NCBI GenBank assembly: GCA_001580565.1
Contig: LRBF01000230.1
Location: 62,001-126,000, forward strand
Direction of reading: 5' to 3'
Origin: Caballeronia megalochromosomata
Lineage (GTDB): Bacteria > Pseudomonadota > Gammaproteobacteria > Burkholderiales > Burkholderiaceae
Length of the DNA stretch: 64,000 bases
Shown one piece after another: positions 1 through 9,191 of this stretch. How positions within the stretch are numbered: the stretch's first letter is position 1; each line of letters starts with the position of its first letter. The translations under genes were made by a program, and so were the position numbers. The notes below the pieces were generated by a model. That model saw only the letters and a program-made list of their open reading frames with translations. It had not been told where the DNA came from and searched no databases.

Positions 1-1344
1 TTCGATTCGCTGACGGGCCTGCCCAACCGGGCACAGCTTCAACGAGAATCGCTCCGGATTCTGGCGAACGCCACCCGGAGCGGCTCGACGCTCGCGGTAT
101 TGTTCATCGATCTGGACCGTTTCAAACGCGTGAACGATACGCAGGGACATGCCGCCGGCGATGAGGTCCTGAGCGAAATCGCACGGCGGCTCCAGAGCCA
201 GATCCAATCCGGAGATGTCATCGGCCGCCTTGGCGGAGACGAGTTTCTCGCCGTCTTGAACGAGTGCGACGTGTTGAAAGCCAAGCATGTCGCCGGGCGC
301 ATTCTCGACGCCGTCTACCAGCCCATCCTCATCAACTCGAAGCACGACACGCGTATCACGATCAGCGCCAGCATAGGCATCGCGCTCTCGCCGCACGACG
401 GCGAAGAAACCGACATCCTGCTTCGAAACGCAGATCTCGCGATGTATCAGGCCAAGAGCGCGGGACGCAACCAGATGCGGTTCTATGCACCTGAGTACGA
501 ACGCCAGGCGAGGGAGCAACTCGAATTGGAAATCGCGTTGCAGCGGGCATTGCGAGGAAACGCCCTGAGTGTGGCCTACCAGCCCAAGGTCGATGCCGCA
601 GGTGCGCTGTCTGGCGTCGAGGCGCTCGTGCGGTGGTGCGACGACGGGCGGAACAGCGTTGCGCCGGATCGCTTTATCGCGATTGCAGAGGAAAGCGGTC
701 TCATCGCGGAGATGGATGCCTGGGTGATGGGAGAGGCTTGCAGGCAACTTGCCGAGTGGCGAGCCGACGGTCTCGACGTGCCCAACATCTCGGTGAACGT
801 CTGCGCGGCCGACTTCAAATGTCCGGACTACCCGAGATTCCTCACCGACACGCTCCAGTCTCATGGCCTGGTTGCCGCCGATCTGACGCTCGAAATGACC
901 GAGCGGGTCCTGTTCGATGAATCGGTCGACGACATTCGCAAGTCGCTCGATGCCATCCATGCGCTTGGCATCGCACTGTCGATCGACGATTTCGGCACGG
1001 GCTACTCATCGTTGAGCTATCTGCACCGGTTCGCCGTCAAGGAACTGAAAATCGATAAAAGCTTTGTGCAAAGCATCGGCAACGATGAAATGGCGGAATC
1101 GCTGGCGCAAACGCTGATCCACATCGGGAAGATCCTGAAACTGACAGTGACCGCCGAAGGCGTGGAAACGCGTGCCCAGCGCGACTTTCTGGACGCGCAC
1201 GGCTGTCATCTGTATCAAGGTTTTCTCTTCTCGCGGCCACTTGCACCTCGCGACTTCGCGCTTTGGCTGCAAGCGCAGCGGCCGTGCTCATTACCTCGTG
1301 ATCCGGACATTCAAGCCATCTCAATGGGAGCCGCTATCGCGTAG
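1..1344 (+). CDS. GGDEF-EAL cyclic-di-GMP protein, N-terminus cut by window edge
   Basis: The frame is open from base 1, so the true start and any sensory domain lie outside; 447 residues are visible. A GGDEF domain comes first, with the intact motif GGDEF at visible residues 78-82. An EAL domain follows, with EALVRW near 207, the metal/catalytic motif DDFGTGYSS near 329, LKIDKSF and the late glutamate in TAEGVET near 386. All the usual phosphodiesterase residues I can check are present, so it should hydrolyse c-di-GMP. The GGDEF half looks catalytically competent too, but the inhibitory RxxD I-site reads QSGD, so product inhibition is probably lost. The next gene is a potassium transporter with no evident link. 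Family call certain; net activity is inference. Confidence 0.95.
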   Translation, partial: FDSLTGLPNRAQLQRESLRILANATRSGSTLAVLFIDLDRFKRVNDTQGHAAGDEVLSEIARRLQSQIQSGDVIGRLGGDEFLAVLNECDVLKAKHVAGRILDAVYQPILINSKHDTRITISASIGIALSPHDGEETDILLRNADLAMYQAKSAGRNQMRFYAPEYERQAREQLELEIALQRALRGNALSVAYQPKVDAAGALSGVEALVRWCDDGRNSVAPDRFIAIAEESGLIAEMDAWVMGEACRQLAEWRADGLDVPNISVNVCAADFKCPDYPRFLTDTLQSHGLVAADLTLEMTERVLFDESVDDIRKSLDAIHALGIALSIDDFGTGYSSLSYLHRFAVKELKIDKSFVQSIGNDEMAESLAQTLIHIGKILKLTVTAEGVETRAQRDFLDAHGCHLYQGFLFSRPLAPRDFALWLQAQRPCSLPRDPDIQAISMGAAIA

Positions 1345-1810
1345 AAAGCGTGTTTTCCCCGCGGGCGAAATGTGCCGCGCTTAAGCCATTCTTAAGGCTC
1401 CGAGATAGACACTCGCAGCGTTGTGGCTCGTGTCCATCATGCCGAAGCAACGCAAGCTTTACCGGCTAGTCGAAGCAGAGATTAGTCGAGGGCTGTTTCG
1501 GGCATCGATCAGCCGGGCGGCGGCGAAGGCATTTCCTTGCTTCCTCTACATGTGGATCGCTCGCCCAACGCGTGACTGCGTTCCACGGCGGTTCTTTCAC
1601 GGCGGGATGGCGATCGTTCTGGCGTTCCTTCGGAGAAGGCTGGAGCCTCCGATGTACCCCGCTCGGCAGTGCGAACGCCTGATGAATGCGATGTAGCTCT
1701 TGCGACCATGCTACGCGCGCAACCGGCAGGTTCGAATTGTGCGGAGTTGGGGGTCTCAAGCACTGACACACCAGGCGCACCGGTGCGAACCCTTCATCAA
1801 GCATGCAAAC
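1345..1810. other. Intergenic region between the GGDEF-EAL gene and kup
   Basis: About 466 bases with only short open frames that lack family resemblance or a convincing ribosome binding site. I see no tRNA, no clear terminator with a T-run and no strong palindrome. The kup promoter presumably lies in its right half. Confidence 0.5.
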
Positions 1811-3709
1811 ATGTCGACATCTGCTATCCAGACAGAGTCTCGAGAAACCCGGGCAATGCCAGCACTCGCGCTCGGCGCCATCGGCGTCGTCTTCGGTGAT
1901 ATTGGCACGAGCCCCCTCTACACACTCAGGGAGTGCCTAAAGGCCGCAGGCGGTGTCAGCCCGACGAACGTCTATGGGATCGTGTCTCTGATCCTCTGGT
2001 CCATCATCGTCGTCGTGACGCTGAAGTACGTGTGCTTTGTCATGCGCGCCGACAACGACGGGGAGGGCGGCATTCTTGCGCTGACCGCGCTCGCGTCCGA
2101 AGTTGCGCCGGTGCGTCTTCGTCGTGTGTTGCTGACGCTCGGCGTCTTCGGCGCCGCCATGTTTTACGGCGACTCCATGATCACACCGGCGATCTCGGTC
2201 ATATCGGCTGTCGAGGGCGTAACGCTTATCGACCCGCATCTGTCCGAGTGGATCGTGCCGATCGCCCTTGTGATTCTGACTGGACTTTTTAATCTTCAAA
2301 AACGCGGCACCGGCGCGGTCGGCAAACTTTTTGGACCGGTGATGCTGGTATGGTTTGTCGCGCTCGCGGTGATCGGCGTCACGAATATCGTCAGTCGTCC
2401 CGGGATCCTTCTGGCCGTGTCGCCTACCTATGCTTTCATGTTCGTTACGCACGCACCGGCTACGGCGTTCATCGTGCTCGGATCGGTGTTCCTTGCGCTC
2501 ACGGGTGGCGAAGCGCTCTACGCCGACATGGGACACTTCGGCAAGACGCCAATCCGGGTGTCGTGGCTAGTGCTCGTCTTCCCCGCTCTGGTGCTGAACT
2601 ATTTCGGTCAGGCGGCCCTGGTTCTGACCAAGCCTTCGGTCATCAGTCAACCGTTCTTCGAATCGGTACCGTCCTGGGCGCTCATCCCGCTCGTCGTGCT
2701 TTCGGCGTTCGCGACCATCATCGCCTCGCAGGCCGTCATTTCGGGCGCGTTCTCGATGACCAAACAAGCGGTACAGCTTGGCCTGCTGCCGCGCATACCC
2801 GTGGTCCACACCTCGAGCCACGAGATCGGTCAGGTTTACGTTCCTTTTATCAACCTTACCCTGTACGTCGCGGTCGTCTTCCTCGTCCTGTTCTTCCGGT
2901 CTTCGGACAATCTCGCGGCGGCGTACGGCATTGCCGTCGCGTCCACGATGCTGTTGACGACGCTCCTGATGTATTTCATTACGCATTGCCTGTGGCGTTG
3001 GAAGCCCGTCGCGACATTCGCTGTCATCGTACCGATGGCGCTCGTTGATTTGCTGTTCGTCTCGAGCAACGCGAACAAGGTCATGGATGGCGGATGGTTT
3101 CCCTTGCTCGCCGGTGCGGCGCTATTCACGATCATGACAACGTGGCACAAAGGGCGCGAAATGGTAGTGCAACAAATCCGCAATGACAGCCTCGAGCTGG
3201 CGCCGCTCATTCACTCGTTGACCACGGGTGAGCACCCTGTGATGCGCACGCAAGGCACGGCCGTTTTTCCCGGCGGCGTCGCTGATATGACGCCGAGTGC
3301 GTTTCTGCACAATCTGAAACACAACGGCGTCATGCATCAGATCAACATCTTCATGTCCGGCTCGACCGATAACACGCCTCATGTGTCAGACGACGACCGG
3401 GTGGCGCTAAAGGATCTTGGCAACGGTTGCTATTCAGTGACGGTGCGTCACGGGTTCATGGAAATTCCAAACATCCCAAATGTTCTCAGGCTGCTCGAGC
3501 GTCGAATACCGGGGTGGCACTACGATCCCGCAGACGTATCGTTTTTCCTGGGACGAGACACGATTGTCGCGACAGGGAAAAGTCACGTCATGTCGCTGTG
3601 GCGCGAGAGATTGTTTGCATTTCTGGCGAGGAACGCGGCACAAGCTGCCGAATACTTCAGCCTGCCTCCGAACCGGGTCGTCGAAATGGGCGGTCAAGTG
3701 AATCTGTGA
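1811..3709 (+). CDS. kup: Low-affinity potassium:proton symporter Kup
   Basis: The product is 632 residues, the usual Kup length, and imports K+ with H+ across the inner membrane. The family signature GDIGTSPLYT is at residues 29-38. About 12 hydrophobic segments occupy roughly residues 15-460, followed by a soluble C-terminal domain of about 170 residues. The open frame extends 37 codons further upstream, but that part has no Kup character, so I start at the ATG that gives MSTSAIQ. There is no strong Shine-Dalgarno sequence before it, so the start is the least certain point. A metal transporter gene follows after 48 bases and may be co-transcribed. Confidence 0.95.
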   Translation: MSTSAIQTESRETRAMPALALGAIGVVFGDIGTSPLYTLRECLKAAGGVSPTNVYGIVSLILWSIIVVVTLKYVCFVMRADNDGEGGILALTALASEVAPVRLRRVLLTLGVFGAAMFYGDSMITPAISVISAVEGVTLIDPHLSEWIVPIALVILTGLFNLQKRGTGAVGKLFGPVMLVWFVALAVIGVTNIVSRPGILLAVSPTYAFMFVTHAPATAFIVLGSVFLALTGGEALYADMGHFGKTPIRVSWLVLVFPALVLNYFGQAALVLTKPSVISQPFFESVPSWALIPLVVLSAFATIIASQAVISGAFSMTKQAVQLGLLPRIPVVHTSSHEIGQVYVPFINLTLYVAVVFLVLFFRSSDNLAAAYGIAVASTMLLTTLLMYFITHCLWRWKPVATFAVIVPMALVDLLFVSSNANKVMDGGWFPLLAGAALFTIMTTWHKGREMVVQQIRNDSLELAPLIHSLTTGEHPVMRTQGTAVFPGGVADMTPSAFLHNLKHNGVMHQINIFMSGSTDNTPHVSDDDRVALKDLGNGCYSVTVRHGFMEIPNIPNVLRLLERRIPGWHYDPADVSFFLGRDTIVATGKSHVMSLWRERLFAFLARNAAQAAEYFSLPPNRVVEMGGQVNL

Positions 3710-3757
3710 GGGGGCCGCCGGGGACTTTCCGGAATCTTTGCGGGCAGGGAGGATTTC

Positions 3758-5050
3758 ATGAGCGACGAAAAGAATCTCGAGCCGGAAAGTGCGGTCAGCG
3801 ATCCAGTCGAGCGATCGTGGATCAAACGGCTTGGCCCCGGCCTGGTGACAGGTGCGGCGGATGACGATCCTTCCGGCATCGGCACATACTCACAGGCTGG
3901 CGCTCAGTTTGGTTTCGATCTGCTCTGGACGCTTCTCCTCACATACCCGCTGATGACCGCGATCCAGCTGGTGAGCGCACGGATCGGGCGCGTGACAGGT
4001 AAAGGCCTGGCGTCCAACATGCGTGCACATTATCCGCGTTGGCTGCTTTACAGTGCGGTGATCCTGCTGGTCGTCGCCAACGTCATCAATATCGCGGCGG
4101 ACCTTTCAGCAATGGGCGCGGCGGTCGGACTGCTGTTCCGCGGGCCGGAGCATCTTTACGTAATAGTGCTCGGCGGGCTGTCGGTCATACTTCAGATTTT
4201 CGTCCCTTACGATCGCTACGCCCGCCTCCTCAAATGGACTGCACTGGCGCTTTTGGCTTATGTCGCCGTCGCTCTAATCGTGCCAATTCCGTGGGGCGAC
4301 GTTGCTTATGCGATCGTGTTGCCCGGGATCTCGCTGACGTCGGATTATCTGACGACGATTACCGCAGTGCTCGGCACGACGATCAGCCCATACTTGTTCT
4401 TCTGGCAGGCATCACAGGAAGTCGAGGAGATGAGAGGAGCGGCTAGTCATGCACCGCTGCGTGTCGTGCCGCATCAGGCGCCAGCGCAGCTGCGCCGGAT
4501 CAATTTCGACACGTGGGTCGGCATGGGTGTGTCGAACGCCATTGCATTCTTTATCGTATTGACGGCGGCCGCGACGCTTCATCTGCATCATATCGAGGTG
4601 AAGACCTCGGCCGACGCCGCGCGTGCGCTCGAGCCGCTTGCGGGACGTTTTGCTTACGTTCTGTTCGCGCTGGGCATCATTGGCACGGGCCTGTTGGCGC
4701 TGCCCGTGCTCGCAGGGTCCGCCGCTTATGCTGCGGCAGGGAGCTTCCGCTGGCGCAATAGTCTTGCGCTTCATCTGACACTCGCACGCGAATTCTACGC
4801 GGTGATCGCGCTGGCGGTCGTCGGCGGAGTAATGATCACGTTCATGCACTTTGATCCGATCCGCGCGCTGTACTGGAGCGCGGTTATCAATGGCGTCACT
4901 GCCGCGCCAATCATGCTGATCATGATGCTCATGGCGCGCAGCAGGCGCGTGATGGGCGAGTTTGCCGTGAAAGGAATTCTGTCCTGGGGCGGATGGCTCG
5001 CTACGCTCGCCATGGCGATCGCGGCGGTTGGCGTCTTTGTGCCGGCCTGA
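3758..5050 (+). CDS. NRAMP-family divalent metal transporter, atypical subgroup
   Basis: A 430-residue inner-membrane protein with about 11 hydrophobic segments and the NRAMP fold layout. Canonical NRAMP proteins bind Mn/Fe with DPGN in helix 1 and a Met-Pro-His motif in helix 6. Here helix 1 reads ADDDPSGIG (around residues 34-42) and helix 6 reads TTISPYLFFWQ (around 207), so the Met-Pro-His motif is absent. This places it in a divergent clade whose substrate is not safely Mn2+; Mg2+ or another ion is possible by analogy with NRMT-type relatives. A GGGAGG ribosome site precedes the ATG. It follows kup closely on the same strand, consistent with an ion-uptake pair. Confidence 0.88.
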   Translation: MSDEKNLEPESAVSDPVERSWIKRLGPGLVTGAADDDPSGIGTYSQAGAQFGFDLLWTLLLTYPLMTAIQLVSARIGRVTGKGLASNMRAHYPRWLLYSAVILLVVANVINIAADLSAMGAAVGLLFRGPEHLYVIVLGGLSVILQIFVPYDRYARLLKWTALALLAYVAVALIVPIPWGDVAYAIVLPGISLTSDYLTTITAVLGTTISPYLFFWQASQEVEEMRGAASHAPLRVVPHQAPAQLRRINFDTWVGMGVSNAIAFFIVLTAAATLHLHHIEVKTSADAARALEPLAGRFAYVLFALGIIGTGLLALPVLAGSAAYAAAGSFRWRNSLALHLTLAREFYAVIALAVVGGVMITFMHFDPIRALYWSAVINGVTAAPIMLIMMLMARSRRVMGEFAVKGILSWGGWLATLAMAIAAVGVFVPA

Positions 5051-5145
5051 GTTCGATGCCTCATTCAAGGGGCCGCGTCCGAGGCGGCCGGGCAGGGGTG
5101 AACCCGTTCGGCCCTGCGATCTACTTGAAACGAGCAATGACCATC

Positions 5146-5844
5146 CTAGGTACGCAGTCGTACTTTCTGCGGCCGGTCGCGCAGCAGCAGTGGCATCGCA
5201 CGCCGGTTGGCTGTCTGCGCCGCCCACTCGCAATATGCGGGGCTGCCGAGCATCGACTCGTTTAGGGTCGACTGCATTAGATTATCGACTTCGCGCTCGT
5301 CAGGAGAATGTGCGCCCAAATCGCGGTATGCCCGATAGCGCTCGAGCGGCGTGTTGCCGAGCGCCCCGTAAATTGGATGGTCCTTGATGAAGCTATCGAC
5401 ACGCAGCCCGGTATGGTGCGTGTAGCTCGACCATCGGTAGTTTCCCGGTTCGGCCACAAGTCGGTTGCGCACCGGCGCATGATCGATGACTTGGCTCGCG
5501 AGCAGGAAGTACCGCTCGGGCTCGATCACCGTTGCCCGGTAGCCGCCACGCCATACCGCTCCGCGGCGTCCATGGCGCCGGTTGAAGGTCTCTACATACC
5601 GGCGGCTGACGGCCTGCATCGCAATGGCCACGCTCGACTGAAATGAAGGGGTGACGAGGAACTGTACCGCCTCAGGCATGAGTACCCACGCGTGGATGGC
5701 CAGAGCGGCGACGCGCGCTGCGTCTGCCAGACAGGCGAGGAAGTAGAGATAGTCTCCTTCGTCCAGGAAGGCGGGGCCGGTGAACCCCTGCAAGATAACG
5801 TGCTGCGGTTGTTCTGGGACGTAGTGACGTGCGAGCCGTGTCAT
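5146..5844 (-). CDS. RAYT/IS200-like (Y1 transposase superfamily) protein without HUH histidines
   Basis: I chose the ATG giving MTRLARHYV because homology to REP-associated tyrosine transposases begins there; the frame is open upstream without family resemblance. The 232-residue product keeps the Y1/RAYT framework: HVILQG near residue 15, AWVLMPEAVQFLV near 52-64, YVETFNRRHGRRGAVW and YRWSSY. Active members have MPNHVHLL at the second motif, where the two histidines bind the metal. Here the aligned residues are alanine and glutamine (A59 and Q61), so single-strand DNA cleavage should be abolished. The gene is otherwise intact, which suggests domestication rather than recent decay. It is convergent with the metal transporter gene. 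I could not identify flanking REP palindromes with confidence. Confidence 0.82.
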   Translation of the reverse strand: MTRLARHYVPEQPQHVILQGFTGPAFLDEGDYLYFLACLADAARVAALAIHAWVLMPEAVQFLVTPSFQSSVAIAMQAVSRRYVETFNRRHGRRGAVWRGGYRATVIEPERYFLLASQVIDHAPVRNRLVAEPGNYRWSSYTHHTGLRVDSFIKDHPIYGALGNTPLERYRAYRDLGAHSPDEREVDNLMQSTLNESMLGSPAYCEWAAQTANRRAMPLLLRDRPQKVRLRT

Positions 5845-6100
5845 GCTGGATGAACCGGAAATCCGATGTGAGAAAGCGATCCGACAGCTATAAGATGCGT
5901 GACGGTGCGTGACGTGGATATAGGACGAAATTCTATCGATCACCTGCATACTTTGGCGTCGCGAAAAGACCTTATTTCTGGCCTCTTTTCGCTGATTTGC
6001 CGGTTGCAACCAATGTCGCAGAACAGGATGCACGAAGGATAAGATCGCGAACGTGCGTGTTGGCGCAATCCTCCCCCCGGACGCAGCCGGCCGACGAAGA

Positions 6101-6790
6101 TCATGACGTGGGCTTTCGAAATTTGAAGATGAATCGGTCCGTGTGATGGCGGATCCCTCGGGCGAAGATGCTCGACAGATGGGAATCGTCTCGGTTGCGC
6201 AGGGCGTCATGTTTCCCCGCGAATTCGAACCCTGCCGCCTCGACTTCCAGCCGAACGATTGTGGGATCGATCCGATGGAGCGTCTTCGTTGCTCCGCAAG
6301 ACGCGACGTGATCGACGATCACATAAGCGGCTCCCGGTTTCAACACTCGATAGACCGCCGTGTTGAACGCGCGCATGTTGACCGGACCGAGGAACCCATT
6401 GTGCAGGTCATGATAATTTTGCCCGATGAAGCAAACGTCGATGCTGTCCGGCAGCTCGACACCGTTACTTTCAAGCACCGAAACATTCCTTCTGTCACGG
6501 GCGATTTGCTCGACGTCCAGCTTGCCTTTGGCGATGCGCTCGATCTTCTGCGCCGATGCCGGAATGACCGCGAAAACATGCCCATTCTCGCCGACGACCG
6601 ATGCGAACAATCGCGTGAAATAGCCACGGAAGGGCAGGAGATCGATGACGCGATCGCCCGGCGCCGCGCCGACGAAACCAAGGACGTCCGCAGTGCGATC
6701 CCTGACGTCACGTGCGCGGTCGCGGCGAGGCCGCGACTTGTCGTTGATTGCAGATCCGACACACGCCTCCAGCATGTTCGCGGGTCTCAT
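6101..6790 (-). CDS. Class I SAM-dependent methyltransferase, COG4798-like
   Basis: The 229-residue product shows the hallmark region ADVLGFVGAAPGDRVIDLLP followed by GYFTRLF, a Rossmann SAM-binding start, and later YHDLHNGF and a VLKPGAAYVIVDH strand typical of the predicted methyltransferases of COG4798. Many relatives carry a signal peptide; none is visible here. The start ATG overlaps the stop of the upstream RidA-family gene by four bases (ATGA), which argues for translational coupling and fixes this start over a longer frame. It is the last gene of a four-gene leftward operon. The methyl acceptor is unknown. Confidence 0.82.
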   Translation of the reverse strand: MRPANMLEACVGSAINDKSRPRRDRARDVRDRTADVLGFVGAAPGDRVIDLLPFRGYFTRLFASVVGENGHVFAVIPASAQKIERIAKGKLDVEQIARDRRNVSVLESNGVELPDSIDVCFIGQNYHDLHNGFLGPVNMRAFNTAVYRVLKPGAAYVIVDHVASCGATKTLHRIDPTIVRLEVEAAGFEFAGKHDALRNRDDSHLSSIFARGIRHHTDRFIFKFRKPTS

Positions 6791-7179
6791 ACAGCCGCGA
6801 CGCAGTCGATTTCGATGTCGAAACGGCCGGGCCATGCCGGCACGTTGATGAAGATGCGCGCTGGCGGCTGCGATCCGAAGAACTGTGCATAGATCGCGTT
6901 GACCACCGGAAACATTTCGACTGACGTGCAATACACATTGCACTTCAATACCTGATCCAGGGACGACCCTGCCGTCTCGACGCAAAGCTTCAACTGCTCG
7001 AGGACGCGTTGCGTCTGTTGCTCGATCGGCGCATCGAGCACTTCCCCGGTATTCGGATCGAAAGGCGGAAAGCCCGATACGTAAATCGTGTCCCGATGGC
7101 GCGTGACGGCGGACGTCGGTGCTTTCCACCTTTCGAGCCACGTGGATAGCGGTTCTACTCGAATGATTTCGCGAGCCAT
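6787..7179 (-). CDS. RidA-family enamine/imine deaminase
   Basis: A 130-residue protein of the RidA/YjgF/UK114 family, whose active members hydrolyse reactive enamine/imine intermediates. The C-terminal stretch PPARIFINVPAWP keeps the arginine that binds the substrate carboxylate in deaminating members. A GGGAGC ribosome site precedes the ATG. Its stop overlaps the next gene's ATG by four bases and it follows a PEP-mutase/ICL-like gene by 35 bases, so it is mid-operon. Context suggests clean-up of an imine produced by this pathway, but no substrate can be named. Confidence 0.9.
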   Translation of the reverse strand: MAREIIRVEPLSTWLERWKAPTSAVTRHRDTIYVSGFPPFDPNTGEVLDAPIEQQTQRVLEQLKLCVETAGSSLDQVLKCNVYCTSVEMFPVVNAIYAQFFGSQPPARIFINVPAWPGRFDIEIDCVAAV

Positions 7180-7214
7180 GACATGCTCCCTTGAAGAATT
7201 GATGGCTGGAATCC

Positions 7215-8039
7215 TCAGGCATCGCCGAGGAACAGGGCGTTCAGTTGCGCGCCCGGCGCGGCGCCTTCGAAACCGTCGAAGCGTCCGTCTGCGAGCGCCT
7301 GCGCGGCGCGCATGAAGCCGCCCCAGGCCGCGCGCGCGAGCCCACCGCCGACGCTCACCCGCCGCACGCCGAGCGCGCTCAGGTCGTGAACTGTAAAGGC
7401 TGATGTCCCGCCGATCAGCACATTCACGGGTTTCGGCGCCACGGCGGCGACAACCGCTTCAATTTGCTCACGCGTCTGGATGCCGGGCGCGTACAGGCAG
7501 TCGGCGCCCGCCGCCGCGTATGCCTGGAGGCGCGCCAGCGTATCGTCGAGATCAGGCACCCCGACGAAGAAGTTTTCGGCGCGACCGATCAGCATCGTGT
7601 CACCGCCACTTCGGTCGATCGCACTGCGCGCCGCTTCGAGACGCGCGACTGCCACATCAATCGGGAATAGCGGCGCCGAGGAGTCGCCGGTGGAATCTTC
7701 GATCGACAAGCCGGCCACCCCGGTCGCGATTGCAAGCTCGACACTCTCCGCCACGGCTGCCGGATCGGCACCGAAGCCGTTCTCGAAGTCGGCGTTGACG
7801 GGCAGGTCGGTCGCGTCGACCATCTGACGCAGATGCCCGAGAATGATGTCGCGTCCGATGTGGTTGTCGGCGCAGCCGGTCGACCATGCGAAGCCCGAAC
7901 TCGTCGTCGCGATCGCTTTGAAACCGAGGCTCGCAAGATACCGGGCGCTTCCCGCGTCCCAGGGGTTCGGCAGCACGAAGCAGCCGGACGAATGTAGTGC
8001 GCGAAATGCAGCGCGTTTTTCTCCAGCGGTGCGGGGCAT
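7215..8039 (-). CDS. Isocitrate lyase / PEP mutase family protein
   Basis: A 274-residue TIM-barrel protein. It shows NPWDAGSARYLASLGF near the N-terminus, an STSGF-like turn, DADFENGFG in the metal-binding region, and LSIEDSTG, all typical of the ICL/PEP-mutase superfamily members annotated as oxaloacetate decarboxylase or 2-methylisocitrate-lyase-like. The cysteine-containing KKCGH lyase motif is absent, so true isocitrate lyase activity is unlikely. The start was chosen at MPRTAGEK because AAGGAG lies six bases upstream; the frame opens ten codons earlier. It acts in the cytoplasm, second in a leftward operon. The exact C-C bond cleaved is unknown. Confidence 0.88.
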   Translation of the reverse strand: MPRTAGEKRAAFRALHSSGCFVLPNPWDAGSARYLASLGFKAIATTSSGFAWSTGCADNHIGRDIILGHLRQMVDATDLPVNADFENGFGADPAAVAESVELAIATGVAGLSIEDSTGDSSAPLFPIDVAVARLEAARSAIDRSGGDTMLIGRAENFFVGVPDLDDTLARLQAYAAAGADCLYAPGIQTREQIEAVVAAVAPKPVNVLIGGTSAFTVHDLSALGVRRVSVGGGLARAAWGGFMRAAQALADGRFDGFEGAAPGAQLNALFLGDA

Positions 8040-8071
8040 GATCGGCTCCTTAGCGTTGTCGAGACCCATGC

Positions 8072-8608
8072 TCAGGCGATTGCCACGTCGACGACCGGAA
8101 AATCGATCTCGGTGTCGAAGGCGTTATTGATGAAGTTCGTCAGCATGAACTGCGCACTGAGCGCGATGATCTCGACGATGTTCGCATCGGTGTAGCCCGC
8201 GGCGCGCACCGCGTCGAGATCGCTGTCGGCGACCTTGCCGCGCGTCTGCATGAGGGTCCGGGCGAACGCGACCGCCGCGGCGACGCGCGCCGATTCGGAT
8301 TGCCCCTGGCGATTGAGCGCGACTTCTTCGTCGGAGAGGCCGGCGAAACGGGTGGCGACGTAGGTGTGCGCGCTCAGGCAGTACTGGCATTCGTTGACCT
8401 GCGAAACGGCGAGCGCGATACCGTCGCGGGTTTTCAGGTCGAGCGTTTTCGCAAGCGAGGCCTGCAGGCCGGCCCATCCGTTCAGCGCGAACGGGCTTTG
8501 CGCCATCACACGGAAGAGATTGGGCGTGAGCTTCAACTGCTTCGAAATGGCGTCGACGACGACTTTGGATTCAGCGGGGATGTTTTGCGGAATGGCGATG
8601 CGGCTCAT
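8072..8608 (-). CDS. AhpD-like / carboxymuconolactone decarboxylase family, peroxidase-related
   Basis: A 178-residue all-helical protein of the CMD/AhpD fold. The redox motif ECQYCLSAH (CxxC followed by a histidine three residues later) is intact, which in AhpD relays electrons to detoxify peroxides. It heads a leftward operon with a PEP-mutase-like protein, RidA-family deaminase and methyltransferase, and the gap to the second gene is only about 30 bases. Its role there may be redox protection against reactive intermediates, which is inference. No dedicated regulator adjoins it. Confidence 0.88.
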   Translation of the reverse strand: MSRIAIPQNIPAESKVVVDAISKQLKLTPNLFRVMAQSPFALNGWAGLQASLAKTLDLKTRDGIALAVSQVNECQYCLSAHTYVATRFAGLSDEEVALNRQGQSESARVAAAVAFARTLMQTRGKVADSDLDAVRAAGYTDANIVEIIALSAQFMLTNFINNAFDTEIDFPVVDVAIA

Positions 8609-9191
8609 GTCGATGCTCCTGTGTCCGGTTGGTCGCTGCGGGAATCCTGTGTTCCTGCACTGAGACGCAGTTTAGGAGCGGCCGCTTTGCACAGGGTCCT
8701 GCAAACGTGCGCAAAAGTCCGTGGGTACCGTCAGGCCGTTAGTGCTTTGGCCTGGAACGCGCAGACAATAGGCGCGGACAAGTGCTAGAAGAGATCGATC
8801 GACGCCGCGAAGGATGCGTTGAAATAGCCGCAGATCATCACGGGCATCGGCTCCGTCGCGCCGCCGCGAAAAAGGCTAATCGAATCGACGAGGCGCTTGT
8901 GTTCGCGCCCGGAAACGACCGTGGGCGTTTGTTTGGAAAACGAAACTTATCAGGTCGAACTCACATTGCGCAGATGTCCGTCGACGCTTACTGCACGCTT
9001 GTATACGGGTAGATACAACGCAGCCGCCGCTCGCTCGCTGCTGAGTTTGAAGCAGGCCCTGCTACTGCGCGAAGCTTTTCACCCGCGTGTAACGTCGACG
9101 GACCGCTTAAGGATTTCCTAAGCGTACTGAAGTTATATTTCGCGGCCCAACGTTGAACAACGACGTCTCCGCAGACATACAATAAATAAAC
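8609..9191. other. Divergent intergenic region upstream of the AhpD-like and TadE-like genes
   Basis: About 580 bases without a supportable gene. It should hold the promoters of the leftward AhpD-led operon (left end) and of the rightward TadE/TadG pair (right end, where the sequence becomes AT-richer around 9130-9190). I see no RNA gene or strong palindrome. Confidence 0.5.

Noticed and set aside
5064-5092. GC-rich hairpin GGCCGC/GCGGCC after the NRAMP-like gene
   Set aside because: It has a short stem and no T-run. It could serve as a convergent terminator, but such stems are common in this base composition.
8782-9012. Rightward 76-codon open frame between the AhpD-like and TadE-like genes
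   Set aside because: It has no ribosome site or family resemblance and lies within a probable divergent promoter region.
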